Source: Epichloe hybrida | Taxonomy: Eukaryota > Ascomycota > Sordariomycetes > Hypocreales > Clavicipitaceae | Assembly (NCBI GenBank): GCA_019022495.1 | Contig: JAFEKR010000067.1 | Location: 34,318-98,317, forward strand | Reading direction: 5' to 3' | DNA: 64,000 bases | Shown: piece by piece, positions 24,781 through 37,412 of the stretch | How the letters are laid out: each line of letters starts with the position of its first letter | Numbering within the stretch: the stretch's first letter is position 1 | Translations under genes and position numbers: made by a program | Notes under the pieces: generated by a model | The model's input: the letters and a program-made list of their open reading frames with translations, nothing else | Told to the model about the DNA's origin: nothing | The model's database searches: none

Positions 24781-26840
24781 TTATGGTTTTTTTTTGTCAA
24801 CTTTTTGGGGGGGTTTCGTTACTTCTTCCCTCGCGTAGACCTTTTTGCCGGCGACCCACGTCTCCCTGACCTTGAGAGTGCGGAAGTCCTCGATGGGGAT
24901 ATCCTCAATTGGTTCGTCGAGGACAAGCCAGTCAGCAAAGGCACCGTCTCTGATCAAGCCGGCCCTACCGTCGAGGAAAGCACCGTAGGCGGTGGCGCCG
25001 GTGAAGCCCCAGATGGCTTCGTCAAAGGTCAGGGCCTCCTCGGTGTGCCAGCCCTCGGGCGAGCCGTTGAAGCCGAGACCGGTGGCGGGATTCTTGCGCG
25101 TGACGGCGGCGTAGATGCCGTGGAAGGGGTTGGGCGGCTCGACGGGGAAATCGCTGCCGAGGAGGGGCGCGATGTTGATGTAGGAGCGCATGCGGTAGGC
25201 GCGCTCGGCGGTGCGGTCGGGCCCCAGCCTGAGGTGGGCGAAGCGCATGTCGTCGGTCGGGTGGGTGGGCTGGAGGGAGGGGATGATGCCGATGTTGTGC
25301 ATGCGCGCCTGGTCGTCGGGGTGGACGATCTGGGCGTGCTCGATGCGGAAGCGGTGCTTGACCTGGCAGATGCGGAGGGCCTCGTAGTTGTCCGGGGCGG
25401 CCTCGGGGCAGACGTGGACCAGGGCGGCGACGAAGGCGTCGATGACTTGGCGGTTGGCGCGGTCGCCGATGGCGTGGACGTTGACTTGGAAGCCGGCTTG
25501 GGCCCAGGTCTTGGTGAGGTTGGCCATGGCCGTCGAGTTGATGAGGAGAGTGCCGGATGAGTTGGCCTTGTCGGCGTAGGGCTCTAGCATGGCGGAGCCC
25601 CAGCTGCCGAGGGCGCCGTCTGTGATGGGATTGACCGGGTTAGAGATGTATATATTATATAATATAGATATACATGTATATTTGATCTGCAAAGTGTCTG
25701 GGTTTTTTTTTCATTTTTTTTTTCATATCCTTCTAGGGGGTGAGGAAGGGGATATTCAGGAAAAAAACAAGACAGATTAGGGACAAGGCCAGGGATTAGA
25801 GACATACCAGCAAACAGCTTGACGCTCTGAAGCCAGAATCGAGAATCATTCCTGGCTATCCTGGTGGCGTTGTCGGGACAGTACGAGTTTCGCGTGTCGC
25901 ACTCGAGCATGGCGTATACGCGGACGGTCCAGTCCTCGCCGTCAGCAAGCTTGTTGTACAAGGCGACATCGGCGGGCAGGGTGCTCGCGTCGTGGACGCC
26001 CACGAGGCCGAGCCTGTTGAGATCCCTCATGGCATCCCTGACGAGACGCGTCCTGGTCCCGTCGTTGGCCTTGGGCCACAGCTGCATGACGGGGTCCATG
26101 GCGTCGTCGCAGAAGACGCCCGCGCCGGGCTCGCGGATGATCTGGCCGCCCGGCGTCTCCGTCATGTTCCGGGGGAGCATGTCCAGGACGGGCTGGGACA
26201 CCCAGACGCAGTGGCCGTCGTTGCGGTCCAGCATCATGAAGATGCCCCTGAGGGCCGGGTCCGCGTCAATGTCCCCGGCCGTGGGCATGCGGCCGTACAA
26301 GTCCTGGTCCCATCCCGCGCCCCTTAGCCAAGAGCTCCTTGTGCCGGCGTCAAGGTTCCGCCTCAGGTGCGCCCTGAGCCGGCTCCTGACCTCGGTCATG
26401 TTCTGCGCGGCGAAGAGGTCGACCGAGTGGAGGAACTCGCCCCAGGCCATGAGGTGGCCGTGGCCGTCCCACAGGCCGGGGATGACATGGCCGTCGAGGA
26501 GCTTGGTCTTGGACGTCTTGGACTCGGCGCCGTCACACGACGACGACGACGACGACTCCTCCTCGGCCGCCTCCTCCATGTTGGCGTCGCTCCACACGCG
26601 GGCAAAGGTGCCGTTGACGACGGTGAAGCACTGCGCCGAGGGGTTGTCGCGGTCATGGGTGCGGACCCCGCGGTAGCAGTAGGTCGATGCGTTGTTGGCG
26701 ACGGAGCCGAGCGACGACGAGGTGAAGAAGAAGCCGAGGGGCTCGGGGCGAGCCGAGAGGACCGAGAGGGCAAATGCCATGGCCACGGCGAGGACGATGG
26801 AGAGGAAGGATCCCCATCGGAGGAGGGGCGCGAGAAACAT
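24781..26840 (-). CDS. membrane-anchored amidohydrolase (amidohydrolase-3/YtcJ-like)
   Basis: Two exons, 26840-25808 and 25619-24781, with a 188-bp intron (25807-25620, gtatgt...atcacag). The product is 623 aa. The splice restores KLFADGALGSWGSAM, a strongly conserved stretch of the family. The ATG at 26840 is followed by a hydrophobic signal-anchor (residues about 8-30). Metal and active-site motifs visible are DGHGHL (125-130), VHAIGD, RIEHAQIVH and GSDFPVEPPNPFHG. Several NxT/S sites (for example NMTE, NATR) fit a secretory location. The family hydrolyses amide or related C-N bonds, and the substrate is unknown. The intron is longer than others here and holds a TA-rich repeat. A long plus-strand frame (24637-25560) is an antisense shadow of the GC-rich exon. 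The gene is the last before the transposon block. Confidence 0.9.
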
Positions 26841-27359
26841 GTTCTGGTCTTGTGAGAGGGAAGAGGGGAAAAAAAAAGACGAGAAAAAAAGAAAAAAAAA
26901 ACATGAGCAGGAAATCGTCCACTCGGACATTGGGAAGCTCGGTCAGTTTAATAACACGATTGTTCCTTTGAACGGGGCGGGTGGCTTCCACCGCTTGCCG
27001 CCAAGCCAGGAGAGACAGACAGATGCACCCCATCTCTCTGTACGGCTCGGTTACACGATGAGGATTGATTGGATGTTGGTCCGCGTGATTGGTTGGCAAT
27101 CATCTTCTTCATCTTGGAATCCCGGCCTCGTCTTGTCTCTCCGGCTTGGGTTGGCCGCCTGGTCTTTGCAGATCTTACATGCATGCTACGTCGTATTATT
27201 ATTACGTGCAGGACGAAAGTGCTATCTTTTGTTTCCACCGCCAAAACTCGACGGATTACTGGGTTCTCATGTCAGAAAAAAGAAAAAAAAAAAAAAGAAA
27301 AAAAAAAGTCAACTCTGACATGCATGCCTCCCCTGTTGAGGTGGAGAATGGCTTACGTA
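26841..27359. other. amidohydrolase promoter and edge of the gene-bearing segment
   Basis: About 520 bp with A-rich runs (26870-26900, 27278-27308). No gene is seen. Composition changes abruptly at about 27355. Confidence 0.5.
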
Positions 27360-27887
27360 ATAGATAATTATAATTATATAGGGCTTAGCTAGAGTATAGA
27401 CTTAACTAATACTAGATCCTTATGGCTGCCCGAATTTATTGGCATTATAGGCGCAGGGAAAGCGTTAGTATTCGCCTAGGCTAACTATTATCCACTTCTG
27501 TTTCTTTTACTAACTTACAAACGATTTAACTAACTACTAACGATTTCATGATTTAACTAACTAACTAACTAACTTTTTGACTAATTTGACGATTTAACCA
27601 ATTTGACGATTTAACTGACTTTTTGACTGATTTGACGATTTGACTGACTGACTGACTAACTGACGATTTGACGATTTGACTAACTGACTGACGATTTGAC
27701 TGACGATTTGACTAACAATTTAACTGACGATTTGACTAACTAATCTACCCCCCCCCCCCTAGAACTAGGCGGTTAAGAGAGGCAGAATTTTTTTTCTTAA
27801 CTAGTCACTAAAGAGTATTTCGTGTCTAACTAATTAGAAAAGAAATTTCTATAAAATAGCCTTATTTTAATAAAGGGAAAGTAAGAA
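27360..27887. repeat. AT-rich flank with degenerate GACT/GACGATTT tandem repeat
   Basis: From about 27520 to 27745 the sequence is an irregular array of (A/G)ACT tetramers and GACGATTT units, followed by a C run. It lies outside the first recognisable transposon end and has no coding potential. Confidence 0.7.
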
Positions 27888-28390
27888 CAGAGCTTTGCAT
27901 GTAGTGTAGTAAATGTAGTATTTTGGCTTTCGTTGTAGTATGTAGTGTAATAGATTTTAGTGTAGTGTAGTATGTAGTGTAGTGTAGTAAATACTACACT
28001 ACACTATAAATACTATAAATATAGTATTAGTAAAAAAAAGTAGGGTATTATGTTATCTTATAATATTCCTTAGAATTTTCTCAAATAAGTTAATATTAAC
28101 TGTTTTTTTTATTATAATTTAGTGTTATAAACTCGAGCGATAAGCTCTAGTTAAGTTAGGCTCCGGAAAGTACGCGAACTGTGTGCAGCGAGGTTAGGGC
28201 TATACGTAAACTACGCATAGGCTACATATAAGCCACTATAAATCTAGGCACTATATAACCCTTAGTATAGTTTTTTTCTTCTTTATAAGAATACTATTCT
28301 TACTTTAAACACTTATTAGTAGTAGCTATAAGGCTAGTTTATTATATATATTATTCTTTACTATAGAAATAAATTAGCTAGTAAATATAC
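27888..28390. mobile_element. left end of CAGAG-terminated element (copy 4)
   Basis: It begins CAGAGCTTTG, then GTAGT pentamer repeats (27900-28005), then a TAGTATTAG...AAAAAAAAGTAGGG block. The same order occurs at the ends of the three other CAGAG elements in this window. It is interrupted at 28391 by the Gypsy-2 LTR, and its right end is not in the window, so no target duplication can be confirmed. Confidence 0.6.
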
Positions 28391-28690
28391 TGTGAGGCCC
28401 CACTCACAACACAGGTACACTAGCGTACCTCACAGACAGGCCACGCCCTAGGGCTAAGTTCACATAACGCTAGCAAGCCACTAGCTATAAGCTAGCGACT
28501 CGCACGTATAACACACTTAGACCTAGTAAGCTTTAGTTAATATACTAGAGCCCCTATACCTCTTACCTAGTTACTATTATTCTTATAATTCTAAAGCTTC
28601 TCTCACTAGCTACCTAAGAGTAATATAGGGGGGAGAACCACTTAATTTACTAGAGTAATATTAGATAATAACCTAACCCTAATAGATAAG
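28391..28690 (+). repeat. Gypsy-2 5' LTR (right end approximate)
   Basis: The start TGTGAGG is defined by homology to 53290. The right end was not resolved; the partner LTR is truncated after about 50 bp. Confidence 0.5.
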
Positions 28691-29222
28691 AGTTATACCT
28701 AAGCAAATAAGGGTAATACTATAGGTAAAGACACACTATATACTAATAAAACCACGCTTATAATAAGACCCTTTACCCCTTATAGTAAAGCTATAGTAAC
28801 ACTAGAGTAAATTACTTAGCTAGAAAAACTCTAAAGATTATAAGAATAAGAATAAAAGCTTATTAACCTTATTAGAGGTAACTTAAAGGAAGTATAAGGG
28901 AAAAGTAAGTAAGAAGCTAGCCCCTCCTTAAGTAATAGTAGCTAAGAGGTTAGAGTTAAGAATATTACTAAGCTTTAATACCCTATAAACCCCTAGAGGT
29001 ATAAGATATAGATAAATAACCTAAACCATGCCTTTAATAGGGTAAAGAAAAAATACTAATGTAATTACTAAAAGATTCTCTTTACACTTAACTATATACA
29101 TAATAACTATAGGGTAAGATAGGATAGATACCTTAATAAATAATAGGCTAATAACTAGGATAATCTTAAGGATAATTAGGATAAATTCTAGACCTAGACG
29201 CTTACGCTACTTAGGGACTTTG

Positions 29223-29492
29223 TGTTAGCAGCGCAGAGGTTAAAGATAGGATGTTCATTAAAGCAGGTCTTCGGAGAACCTTTAGGCTATGTAAATAACA
29301 AAGAGGCTAGCTAGCTATAAGATAGCTATGTGCTTATAGAGCAAGGTATTTATTAAAGACTACGTATATTATTAGTACTAGGTTAGAGATTAAAACCTTT
29401 ATATACTTACCCCTAGCTAGTATTTATTTAGTAATAACTATAATAGTCTTAGCTATTACTTTATTCTTAACCTTTTAGTATAAGCTATAATA
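29223..29492 (+). repeat. Gypsy-1 5' LTR, 270 bp
   Basis: Begins TGTTAGCAGCGCAGAGG, ends GCTATAATA (RIP-mutated GCCGTGACA). Homologous to 43843-44112, 53834-54103 and 63674-63943. The first ~60 bp are much less mutated than the rest. Confidence 0.9.
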
Positions 29493-31439
29493 AATTAATC
29501 TCTCTTAACCTTTTTAAGGATATAAACTATTAGCTAGATTATTATATAGCTAATACTCTAAAGATCTATAAGAAATATACTAGTACCTTATAATAATAAA
29601 GCTATAGATAATTAGGAAAATAAAGAACCTCTATAATCTAAAACTATAGATAATAAGGTATAATAAACACTACTTAATCCTAATTTAAGTAAAGGTATAG
29701 ATAATATAACTAAAGAAAAAAGGGTATTATAGTAACACTATAAGGTTATATAATCTAAGCTATATTACCTTTAGAGAAAATAAGAGGTCTTATAAATAAA
29801 GGTATAAATTAGAGAGCTTAAGGCAAATCTAGGATTAGCTAGACCTTAAACTAGACTTATAATTACCCCTTAAATATTAGCTATGATTTTACCTATAGTC
29901 TATAGTAATATAGTAGTAATTATATAGTAAGGTAATCTTATTAAAATATAAATAAAAATACCTATATATAAAGGGGAAATATATAAAAGCCTATAGAATT
30001 TCTTAGTAAACTTAGATATACTATTTAAATTAAATTACTATACCTTTAAGGATAATATAACTAAGGTAGTGTATATAAGTAGCTACCTAGCTAGTAATAT
30101 AAAGTAATAGTAAATATATTATATAGCTATAAATAGGTATATAAATTATTTATTAATTACCTAGGTAAATTTCCTAGAATAGTTAAAAACTAGAATAATA
30201 AATATAAGTATAAGATACTTAGAAATAATAAGGTTACTACTAAATCTTAGGTAAAAGAATAGCTAATTATTTTAATCCTTTATATAAGCCTAGGATAAGG
30301 TAAAAGCTAAGTTACCTAAAGAAATCCCTATATATCTAAGAATTATAATCTTTTTAAATAGCTTAAATAACACTATAAGGAAGTAAATAATTAGTTAAGA
30401 GATCCTAATAACCTAAAGCTAACTATAAGGCTAGGGTAAGAAAGCAAAGGTTATAATAGGTTTAGGCTAAAATAATAAAAAAGATTAGGACTTTAAAAGA
30501 AAAAGGTAATACTCTTATTTTATATTACTAGTAAATAAAGTATAGTAATAAAGTAAAGACTAAGGGAGAAGATTATCCTTAGTATACTATAAATATAAAA
30601 AGCCTAGGTATACTATACTAACTTATTAAGCACTAGATTATTTTACTTATAAAAGTACTAAATATATAACTAAGAAGCATAGGGAAAGTAATAATAAAGC
30701 TATATCTCCTAATATAATACTAGTTTAATTAGTATAAACCTAGGAATATAATCTTACTATAGAATACCCTATAGATAATAAAATAAGAATATAAGTATCT
30801 CTATAATAAAATAACTAGTAATTAACTATATAAGTGCTATTTAATATAGGTATATAGTCTTTAATAATTTATCTAAAATTATTATTAAAAAAGGATTAGG
30901 AAAATATAATTTAATTAAATAGGATATTAAAGAGTATAAGTAAAAAAGTAATTTTATATTAAGGAATTCTAAAAAAATTAGTTAAGATAAAAGATAGTAT
31001 AGGATTTATAAAGGTTTACTAAGTTAGCTACTTTATTACTAATATAAGTAAAGGGATAATTCTAGGTATAGACTAGATTAAAGAGTATTTACCTATAATT
31101 ATATATTAGGAGTATAAATACTAGAGATATCTAGTAATAATAAAATATCTCTTCTTTACTTATAGTAAGTAGTAAGTATATAAAGAGAAAAAAATAGTAG
31201 TAATTACTTTATTATTAGGAGTAATAAAGATTAGGCTAAGTATTCTAGAAAATAAAAATTAAAAAGGAAAAGGAAAAGGCTAATTAAAGAACCTAGTAGT
31301 AATAGATATATAAATAAATAGTAAAGTAACTATATAGATTCTTAAGTATACTTATTTATAGTAAAAAAGAAAAGGTATTATAGTTATACTAATTTTAGAA
31401 AACATAAGTAATAAAGAAGCTATATTAAATTAGGATAAG

Positions 31440-33180
31440 AGCACTAAGTGCCTTATACTAATAATCCTAGAAGAATATAGGGAGTTTATAGATATTTTTT
31501 CTAAAGAGTTAGTAAGTAAGCTTCCTAAACTAGGAGGTTATACTTATATAATTAAATTAGAAGAAGGGAAAACACTACCTTAGGGGCCTATATATAATTT
31601 AGCTAAAAAGGAGCTAGAGGTTCTTAGAGAGTACCTTATAAGTATATAGCTTAAAGGGTAAATTAGAAGATTAGTTAGCCTAGCTAAAGCCTTAATTTTA
31701 TTTGTTTTAAAGAAAGGAGGGAAATTAAGGCTTTATATAGATTATAGGGGCCTAAATAAGATTATAATTAAGAATAAGGCCCCTTTACCCCTTATTACTA
31801 AAATTCTTAATTAATTAGTAAGCGTAGTTATTTTTATAGTCTTAGATTTAAAAGATACATACTACTAGCTATGTATTTACTTAGGTAATAAGTGGAAAAT
31901 AGCGTTTTATTATTAATATAGCTACTTTAAATATCTAGTAATGCTATTTAGACTAGTTAATATACTAGTGACTTTTTAGGAGTATATTAATAATACTCTT
32001 AAAGGACTTATTAATAAGACTTATATTATCTATCTAGATAATACGCTAATATATAGTAGTAAGGTTAAAGATTATATAGAGTATATTAAATAAGTTTTAT
32101 ATAGGTTTAGAGAGGTAAGTCTTTTATTAACCTTAAGAAGTATTAATTTTTAGTTAAGGAAGTTAAATTTTTAGGCTTTAAGATATTAGAGAAAGGTATT
32201 ATAATAGACTTAGTAAGAGTTAAAGTAATTATAACCTAGCTAATATTACATAGTGTTTTTAATATTTAGTTATTTCTTGGTTTTACTAGATTTTACTACT
32301 ATTTTATTAAATAGTATAGTAAAGTTATTATTTTATTAATAAATTGCCTTAAAGGGAATTAACTAGTAATATTTAAACTAGAACCCTATAAGATAGTAGT
32401 GTTTAAAGAGCTTTAATAAAGATTTTAGAAAGCGCTAATTTTAGTGTATTTTAACTTACTTATATATCTTAAAGTGAAGATAGATATATCTAGACATGTA
32501 ATTAGGGCTATACTTATAATATTAGTGCTAGGTTACTAGCACCTAGTTATGTTTATATTAAGAAAGATAACTAATACTAAATTATAATATTTAATACCTA
32601 ATAGCAAATTATTAGCTATCTAAGAGGCTTTTTGCATATAGAGACACTATCTTACTTATTTAGCTTATATAATTAAAGTTATTATAGATTATTTAAACTA
32701 TAAGTACCTTACTATAAAGCCTAAGCTTACTAGTAAGTAAGTAACTATACTTAATAAGCTTTATCCTTTTAATTTTAAGATTATATATTATATAGGGAAA
32801 TTAAATCTTACTAACTTACTTTTAAGAAAACTAGATTTTATAAGTAAGGTAAGGAAAGAGAAAGTAGTAATTATATAACTTCTTGCCTTTTTATCTAAAT
32901 TTATAGATACTAAGAGATAGGAACACTATAGTAATATTATTAACACTATAGGCTCTATAAAAACATTACTTAATGTAACTAATAGTTAGTTATAATAACA
33001 CTATAATAATACTACTAATATCTAGGGTTTTAAAAAATCATAACTTAACTATATTCCTAAAGAACCTAATAATCTAGATAATCTTAGAAGAGTTATATTA
33101 GTAAGGTTATTCAATACTTTTTATACTTCTATTAATAAGCAATAAGCTAGCTATAGTAATACTATTAGTACCTAGTGTAT
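31440..33180 (+). pseudogene. Gypsy-1 reverse transcriptase/RNase H remnant
   Basis: Conceptual reading through stops shows a pre-RT segment (EYREFIDIFSKELVSKLP), the RT block [14 protein letters not shown], and the active-site box YLDN (from YLDD) near 32020-32055. After these come KFLGF, the connection and RNase H-like segments. More than ten in-frame TAA/TAG codons sit where CAA/CAG (Gln) or TGG are expected. It ends where the nested element starts at 33227. Confidence 0.8.
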
Positions 33181-33394
33181 GTATTATTTATTACTTAATT
33201 ATTTTAATTTTCCTATTAGACTAGCTCAGAGCATTGCAATACAATACAATACATTACACAATACAATACATCTAAAATTTTACAATACAATACAATACAT
33301 GTATTATTTGTATTGTTTTGTATTTTTTTTTCTTTTTTTTAGTTTTAAGTTAAATTCCTTTATTATAAGGTATATATAGTTTATTTAATACCTT

Positions 33395-33550
33395 TTAATA
33401 GCTTATAATACTCTATAATAGCTTATAATACCCTATAATAGCTTATAATAGCTTATAATAGCTTATAATAGCTTATAATAGCTTGTAATAGCTTGTAATA
33501 GCTTGTAATAGCTTGTAATAGCTTGTAATAGCTTGTAATAGCTTACAAAT
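33395..33550. repeat. 10-bp tandem repeat (TAATAGCTTA)n
   Basis: About 14 units near the left end of CAGAG copy 1. It is the reverse complement of the 10-bp satellite unit in the element at 47381-50899. Confidence 0.9.
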
Positions 33551-33569
33551 TTAATAGCTATTAGTATTA

Positions 33570-34362
33570 GCTAGTATTCCTTTTAAGTAAAAATTATATA
33601 TCTAAGCATAAAAGCTATAGATAAGTAACTAATAGTTATAAGAACCCACTTATAAACTCACTTTTATTAAAAACCCTCTCTTTAAATAAAGATTATATAT
33701 TTAAGTAAGAAAGCTATTGATAAGTTACTAATAGTTATAAAGACCCACTTATAGACCCACTTTTATTAAAAACCCTCTCTTTAAGTAAAGGTTATATATT
33801 TAAGTAAGAAAGCTATTGATAAGTTACTAATAGTTATAAAGACCCACTTATGGACCCACTTTTATTAAAAACCCTCTCTTTAAGTAAAGGTTATATATTT
33901 AAGTAAGAAAGCTATTGATACATTACTAATAGTTATAAAGACCCACTTATGGACCCACTTTTATTAAAAACCCTCTCTTTAAGTAAAGGTTATATATTTA
34001 AGTAAGAAAGCTATTGATACATTACTAATAGTTATAAAGACCCACTTATGGACCCACTTTTATTAAAAACCCTCTCTTTAAGTAAAGGTTATATATTTAA
34101 GTAAGAAAGCTATTGATAAGTTACTAATAGTTATAAAGACCCACTTATGGACCCACTTTTATTAAAAACCCTCTCTTTAAGTAAAGGTTATATATTTAAG
34201 TAGGAAAGCTATTGATAAGTTACTAATAGTTATAAAGACCCACTTATGGACCCACTTTTATTAAAAACCCTCTCTTTAAGTAAAGGTTATATATTTAAGT
34301 AAGAAAGCTATTGATACGTTACTAATAGTTATAAAGACCCACTTTTCGGACCCACTTTTTAC
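33570..34362. repeat. 99-bp tandem repeat, about 8 copies
   Basis: Units begin AAAAACCCTCTCTTTAA at 33669, 33768, 33867, 33966, 34065, 34164 and 34263, spaced exactly 99 bp, after a diverged first copy. They differ by a few transitions. No spacer variation or hairpin suggests CRISPR, and the host is a fungus. Confidence 0.95.
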
Positions 34363-34509
34363 TCATATTCTTTATAATAAGAGAATTATATCTTATATAT
34401 AAATATATAGTAAATTATTTTTTTTTATATTTAAAATACTATTTTCTTTTATTTAAAAAAAGCTAATTTTATTATATAAAATTATATAAAACTATATAAA
34501 ATATATATA

Positions 34510-36385
34510 CGGATGTCCAAGTCAAAAGTCGTGTCCCCTGCACGCGACCCTAGTTAAGGATGTAATTAGCTAGCGGGGTCGTAGTCTCACTAGGTAAATT
34601 AAATAAGAGGCTTACTTCTTCTCTAGTTCCCCTCTCTTTACCTGCTTTTACCACTAGTGCTATAACTATTACTAAAGTTAGCTAGCTTTTGCCTTATCTA
34701 GCTACTTCCCTTACCTAGCTGCTTTTATCTTTACTTATTACATAATAGCTTAAACCTTAACTATAGCTAATAGGGCCTATATATTACTTATAAAAGCATA
34801 GGGGCTGCTAAACTATAAGATTACTTATAATCTAGGGATTAGTCTAAAGGCTATAGGTTAAATCTTTAGTTAAGCTTATAAATAAGGGTTTAATTATATA
34901 ATTTAACCCTTTTATATTAATATAAAGTATATAGTTAATATTAAATAGTCTAGAAGACTTTCTTATATAAATAATCCTAAGCTATAATCTAGGCTTATTA
35001 AAAAGGTTACTAAAGACTATTATAGAAAGGAAAGAATAAGTGCTAATTTAGCTACTAAGCTTAGTTAAAAAGGAACTTATGCTTTAATATTAACTATCTT
35101 ATAGACTTTAAAACATTTAGGGTTTTTAAAGACTAAGCTAATAAGAAAAGCAAGTCTAATAGCTTAGATAAAGAAAGCTAGGCTAGAATTCTACTTAACT
35201 TATTAGCACTAGACTCTTAAGGACTAGAAGAATATTATCTAGACTAATAAAATAGTAATTATCTTATTATATTAATAGGGAGGGTATTATGTGTGGTAAT
35301 AACCTATAGAGAACTTAGTAAAGACCTGTATTTATAAGCAATAGAAGGGATTAATAGAATTTATGTTTTAGGGTGTATTTAGCTAGGATTAGAAAGGTCC
35401 TTACTACTATTAGAAGCTAGAGACCCTTATAGAGAAGAAGGAAACTAATTAGGTTATTAAAGAATTAAATAAGGAGCTAGAAGCTACTTATTATAAATAG
35501 TAGCTTTTAATATTAGAAATTAACTAGCTAGGGCTTTATAATAAGCCTAGTTAGAAGCTATAGTAAAAGTGAAATAAGAAGAATAGGAAGCTTAAGTAAG
35601 AGATAAAAGGGAAAAAGAGAGATAAGGGGATTAACTAGTACTAATATTAGAAGGAAATTCTAAATAAGAAGCTACTTCCCTTTATAAAGGATTATTAGAA
35701 GAAGAGGCTAAATATAGTAATGTAAGAAAACAAGGCCCCCTTATACGCTTATAGCTATTAATAGTTAGTCTATAATGCTTAGGGGGTTAAGAAGCTACTA
35801 TAGCTAGGGAATTCCCCTAATTTAAATATAATAGAGCCTACTTAGTGGTATTTAAAGGTTAAGATAACCTATAAAGGTGCCCTAAAGAATTAGAAAGAAG
35901 CTATAGTAGCTTAGGAGAAAGTATAGGAAGAAATGCCTTAAAAACAGGTATAGGCTTAGATTAAAAGGATTCCTTATTATATTAAGGAAATAATTCGCTT
36001 AGAAGGGGATAATAACTATTGTAAAGGTTACGAAGGTTAAGCTAATAGTTAGAGGGTTAAAGGGTTATTTTATAATTAGAGTTTAAAGATAAAGATACTA
36101 CTGCTATTAATAATGATAAAAGAAGGTGGGTTTTTAACCCTTATGAGCTTAATAGTCCTAATAGTCCTAATAACCTTAATGCCTTAGATTCTAGTAATGT
36201 AAAGGAAGAATCTAATAATAACTAGGATAAGTTACTTTTATATATAGTTTATATAGCAGAGATACCTTATTTAATTTTCCTTATGTTATTCTAGACTATT
36301 TGTGTGCCTTAGGCTACTACGTTAATGCCTTAGGCCACTCTAGGCAGCAGCGTGCAGGGGACACAACTTTTGACTTGGACATTCG
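34510..36385 (+). mobile_element. Tc1/mariner-type DNA transposon, 1876 bp, RIP-degraded
   Basis: 36-bp terminal inverted repeats (34510-34545 and 36350-36385) start CGGATGTCCAAGTCAAAAG / CGAATGTCCAAGTCAAAAG and differ only by RIP-type transitions. A TA duplication flanks both ends. Reading through stops gives a DDE transposase C-terminus: QENKAPLHA followed by NSPNLNIIEPTWWYLK near 35700-35880. This matches the D...SPDLNPIEHVW signature of the Tc1/mariner superfamily. It sits inside CAGAG copy 1. Confidence 0.88.
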
Positions 36386-36799
36386 TAGCTAAGACTTTTA
36401 TAAAGCTTTTTATTATATTTATATAAACTATTAAAAAGTCTAGTTATTAAATTAAAATAAGTATTTTTAATTAAGATAAGTATTAAGAAACTTTTTTATA
36501 GACTTTTTACTTATTCTTTTATTTAAAAAACCTATAAAGTTAAAAAAGTATATTATAAATCTAAAAAAAAATTCTTTTAAACCTAGGAAAGTTTTATTTA
36601 AGATAAAATATTTTATTATATTTTTTAAAAAGTTTACTTATATTAGTATATTTTTCTTTAGATTTAATATCTTATTAATTAAGAATATTAAATAATTTCT
36701 TTAGGGTAATTATTATAATAAAAGCTAAAAAAGGTATAGAAATTAGTAGTAAATCTATAAAAAATAATAGAATAGTGAAAAGACTTTTATAATATAGAA

Positions 36800-37412
36800 A
36801 AAAAATTAAAGTATAAGCCTATATTCAAATATATAATATTTAGCTACCCTAAATATATAATAAGCTTACTTTACTAAATAAGCTAAAACTTTATAAAATT
36901 TTAAATAAATTTCTAAATTATTTATAAAAATAGGAATACTATATTTAAATTACCCTTAAAATCTAATATATTTAGGATATATATACTACCCTTAATATCA
37001 TATAATACATTATATTATATTATATTGTATTGTATTGTATTGTATTGTATTGTATTGTATTGTATTGTATTGTATTGTATTGTATTGTATTGTATTGTAT
37101 TGTATTGTATTTTTTATATAATAAAATCATTAATAAATCCTATAAAAAAGATATAAAGTTAAAAAAACCTTTTAAATATAGTAAATAAATTAAGGTATAA
37201 GATAAGAAAAAAATAAACCATATATAGCTACCCTATTTATATAATAAGCTTACTTTACTAAATAAGCTAAAACTTTATAGAATTTTAAATAAATATCTAA
37301 ATTATTTAAAAAAATACGAATACTATATTTAGATTACGCTTAAAATCTAATATATTTAAGATATATATACTACCCTTAATATTATATAATATATTATATT
37401 GTATTATACTAC
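36800..37412. repeat. ~400-bp direct repeat pair with (TATTG)n array
   Basis: The block GCTACCCTAAATATATAATA...CTACCCTTAATAT occurs at about 36840-37000 and again at about 37218-37385, with a diverged third copy near 40060-40190. Between the first two is a TATTG pentamer array (37010-37110). Further pentamer arrays lie at 39868-39942 and 40206-40360. Confidence 0.75.

Noticed and set aside
24637..25560. 307-aa plus-strand frame rich in Gly/Val/Asp
   Set aside because: It is antisense to the GC-rich amidohydrolase exon 2 and has no domain features; it is a codon-bias shadow.
33179..33379. 66-aa frame in the repeat block
   Set aside because: It spans the junction of Gypsy-1 and the CAGAG element and reads pentamer repeats.
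33570..34362. CRISPR-like array
   Set aside because: The whole 99-bp unit repeats head to tail with no unique spacers, and the genome is fungal.
37010..37112. Pentamer arrays as internal telomere repeats
   Set aside because: The unit TATTG/CAATA is not the fungal TTAGGG type and is tied to CAGAG element ends.
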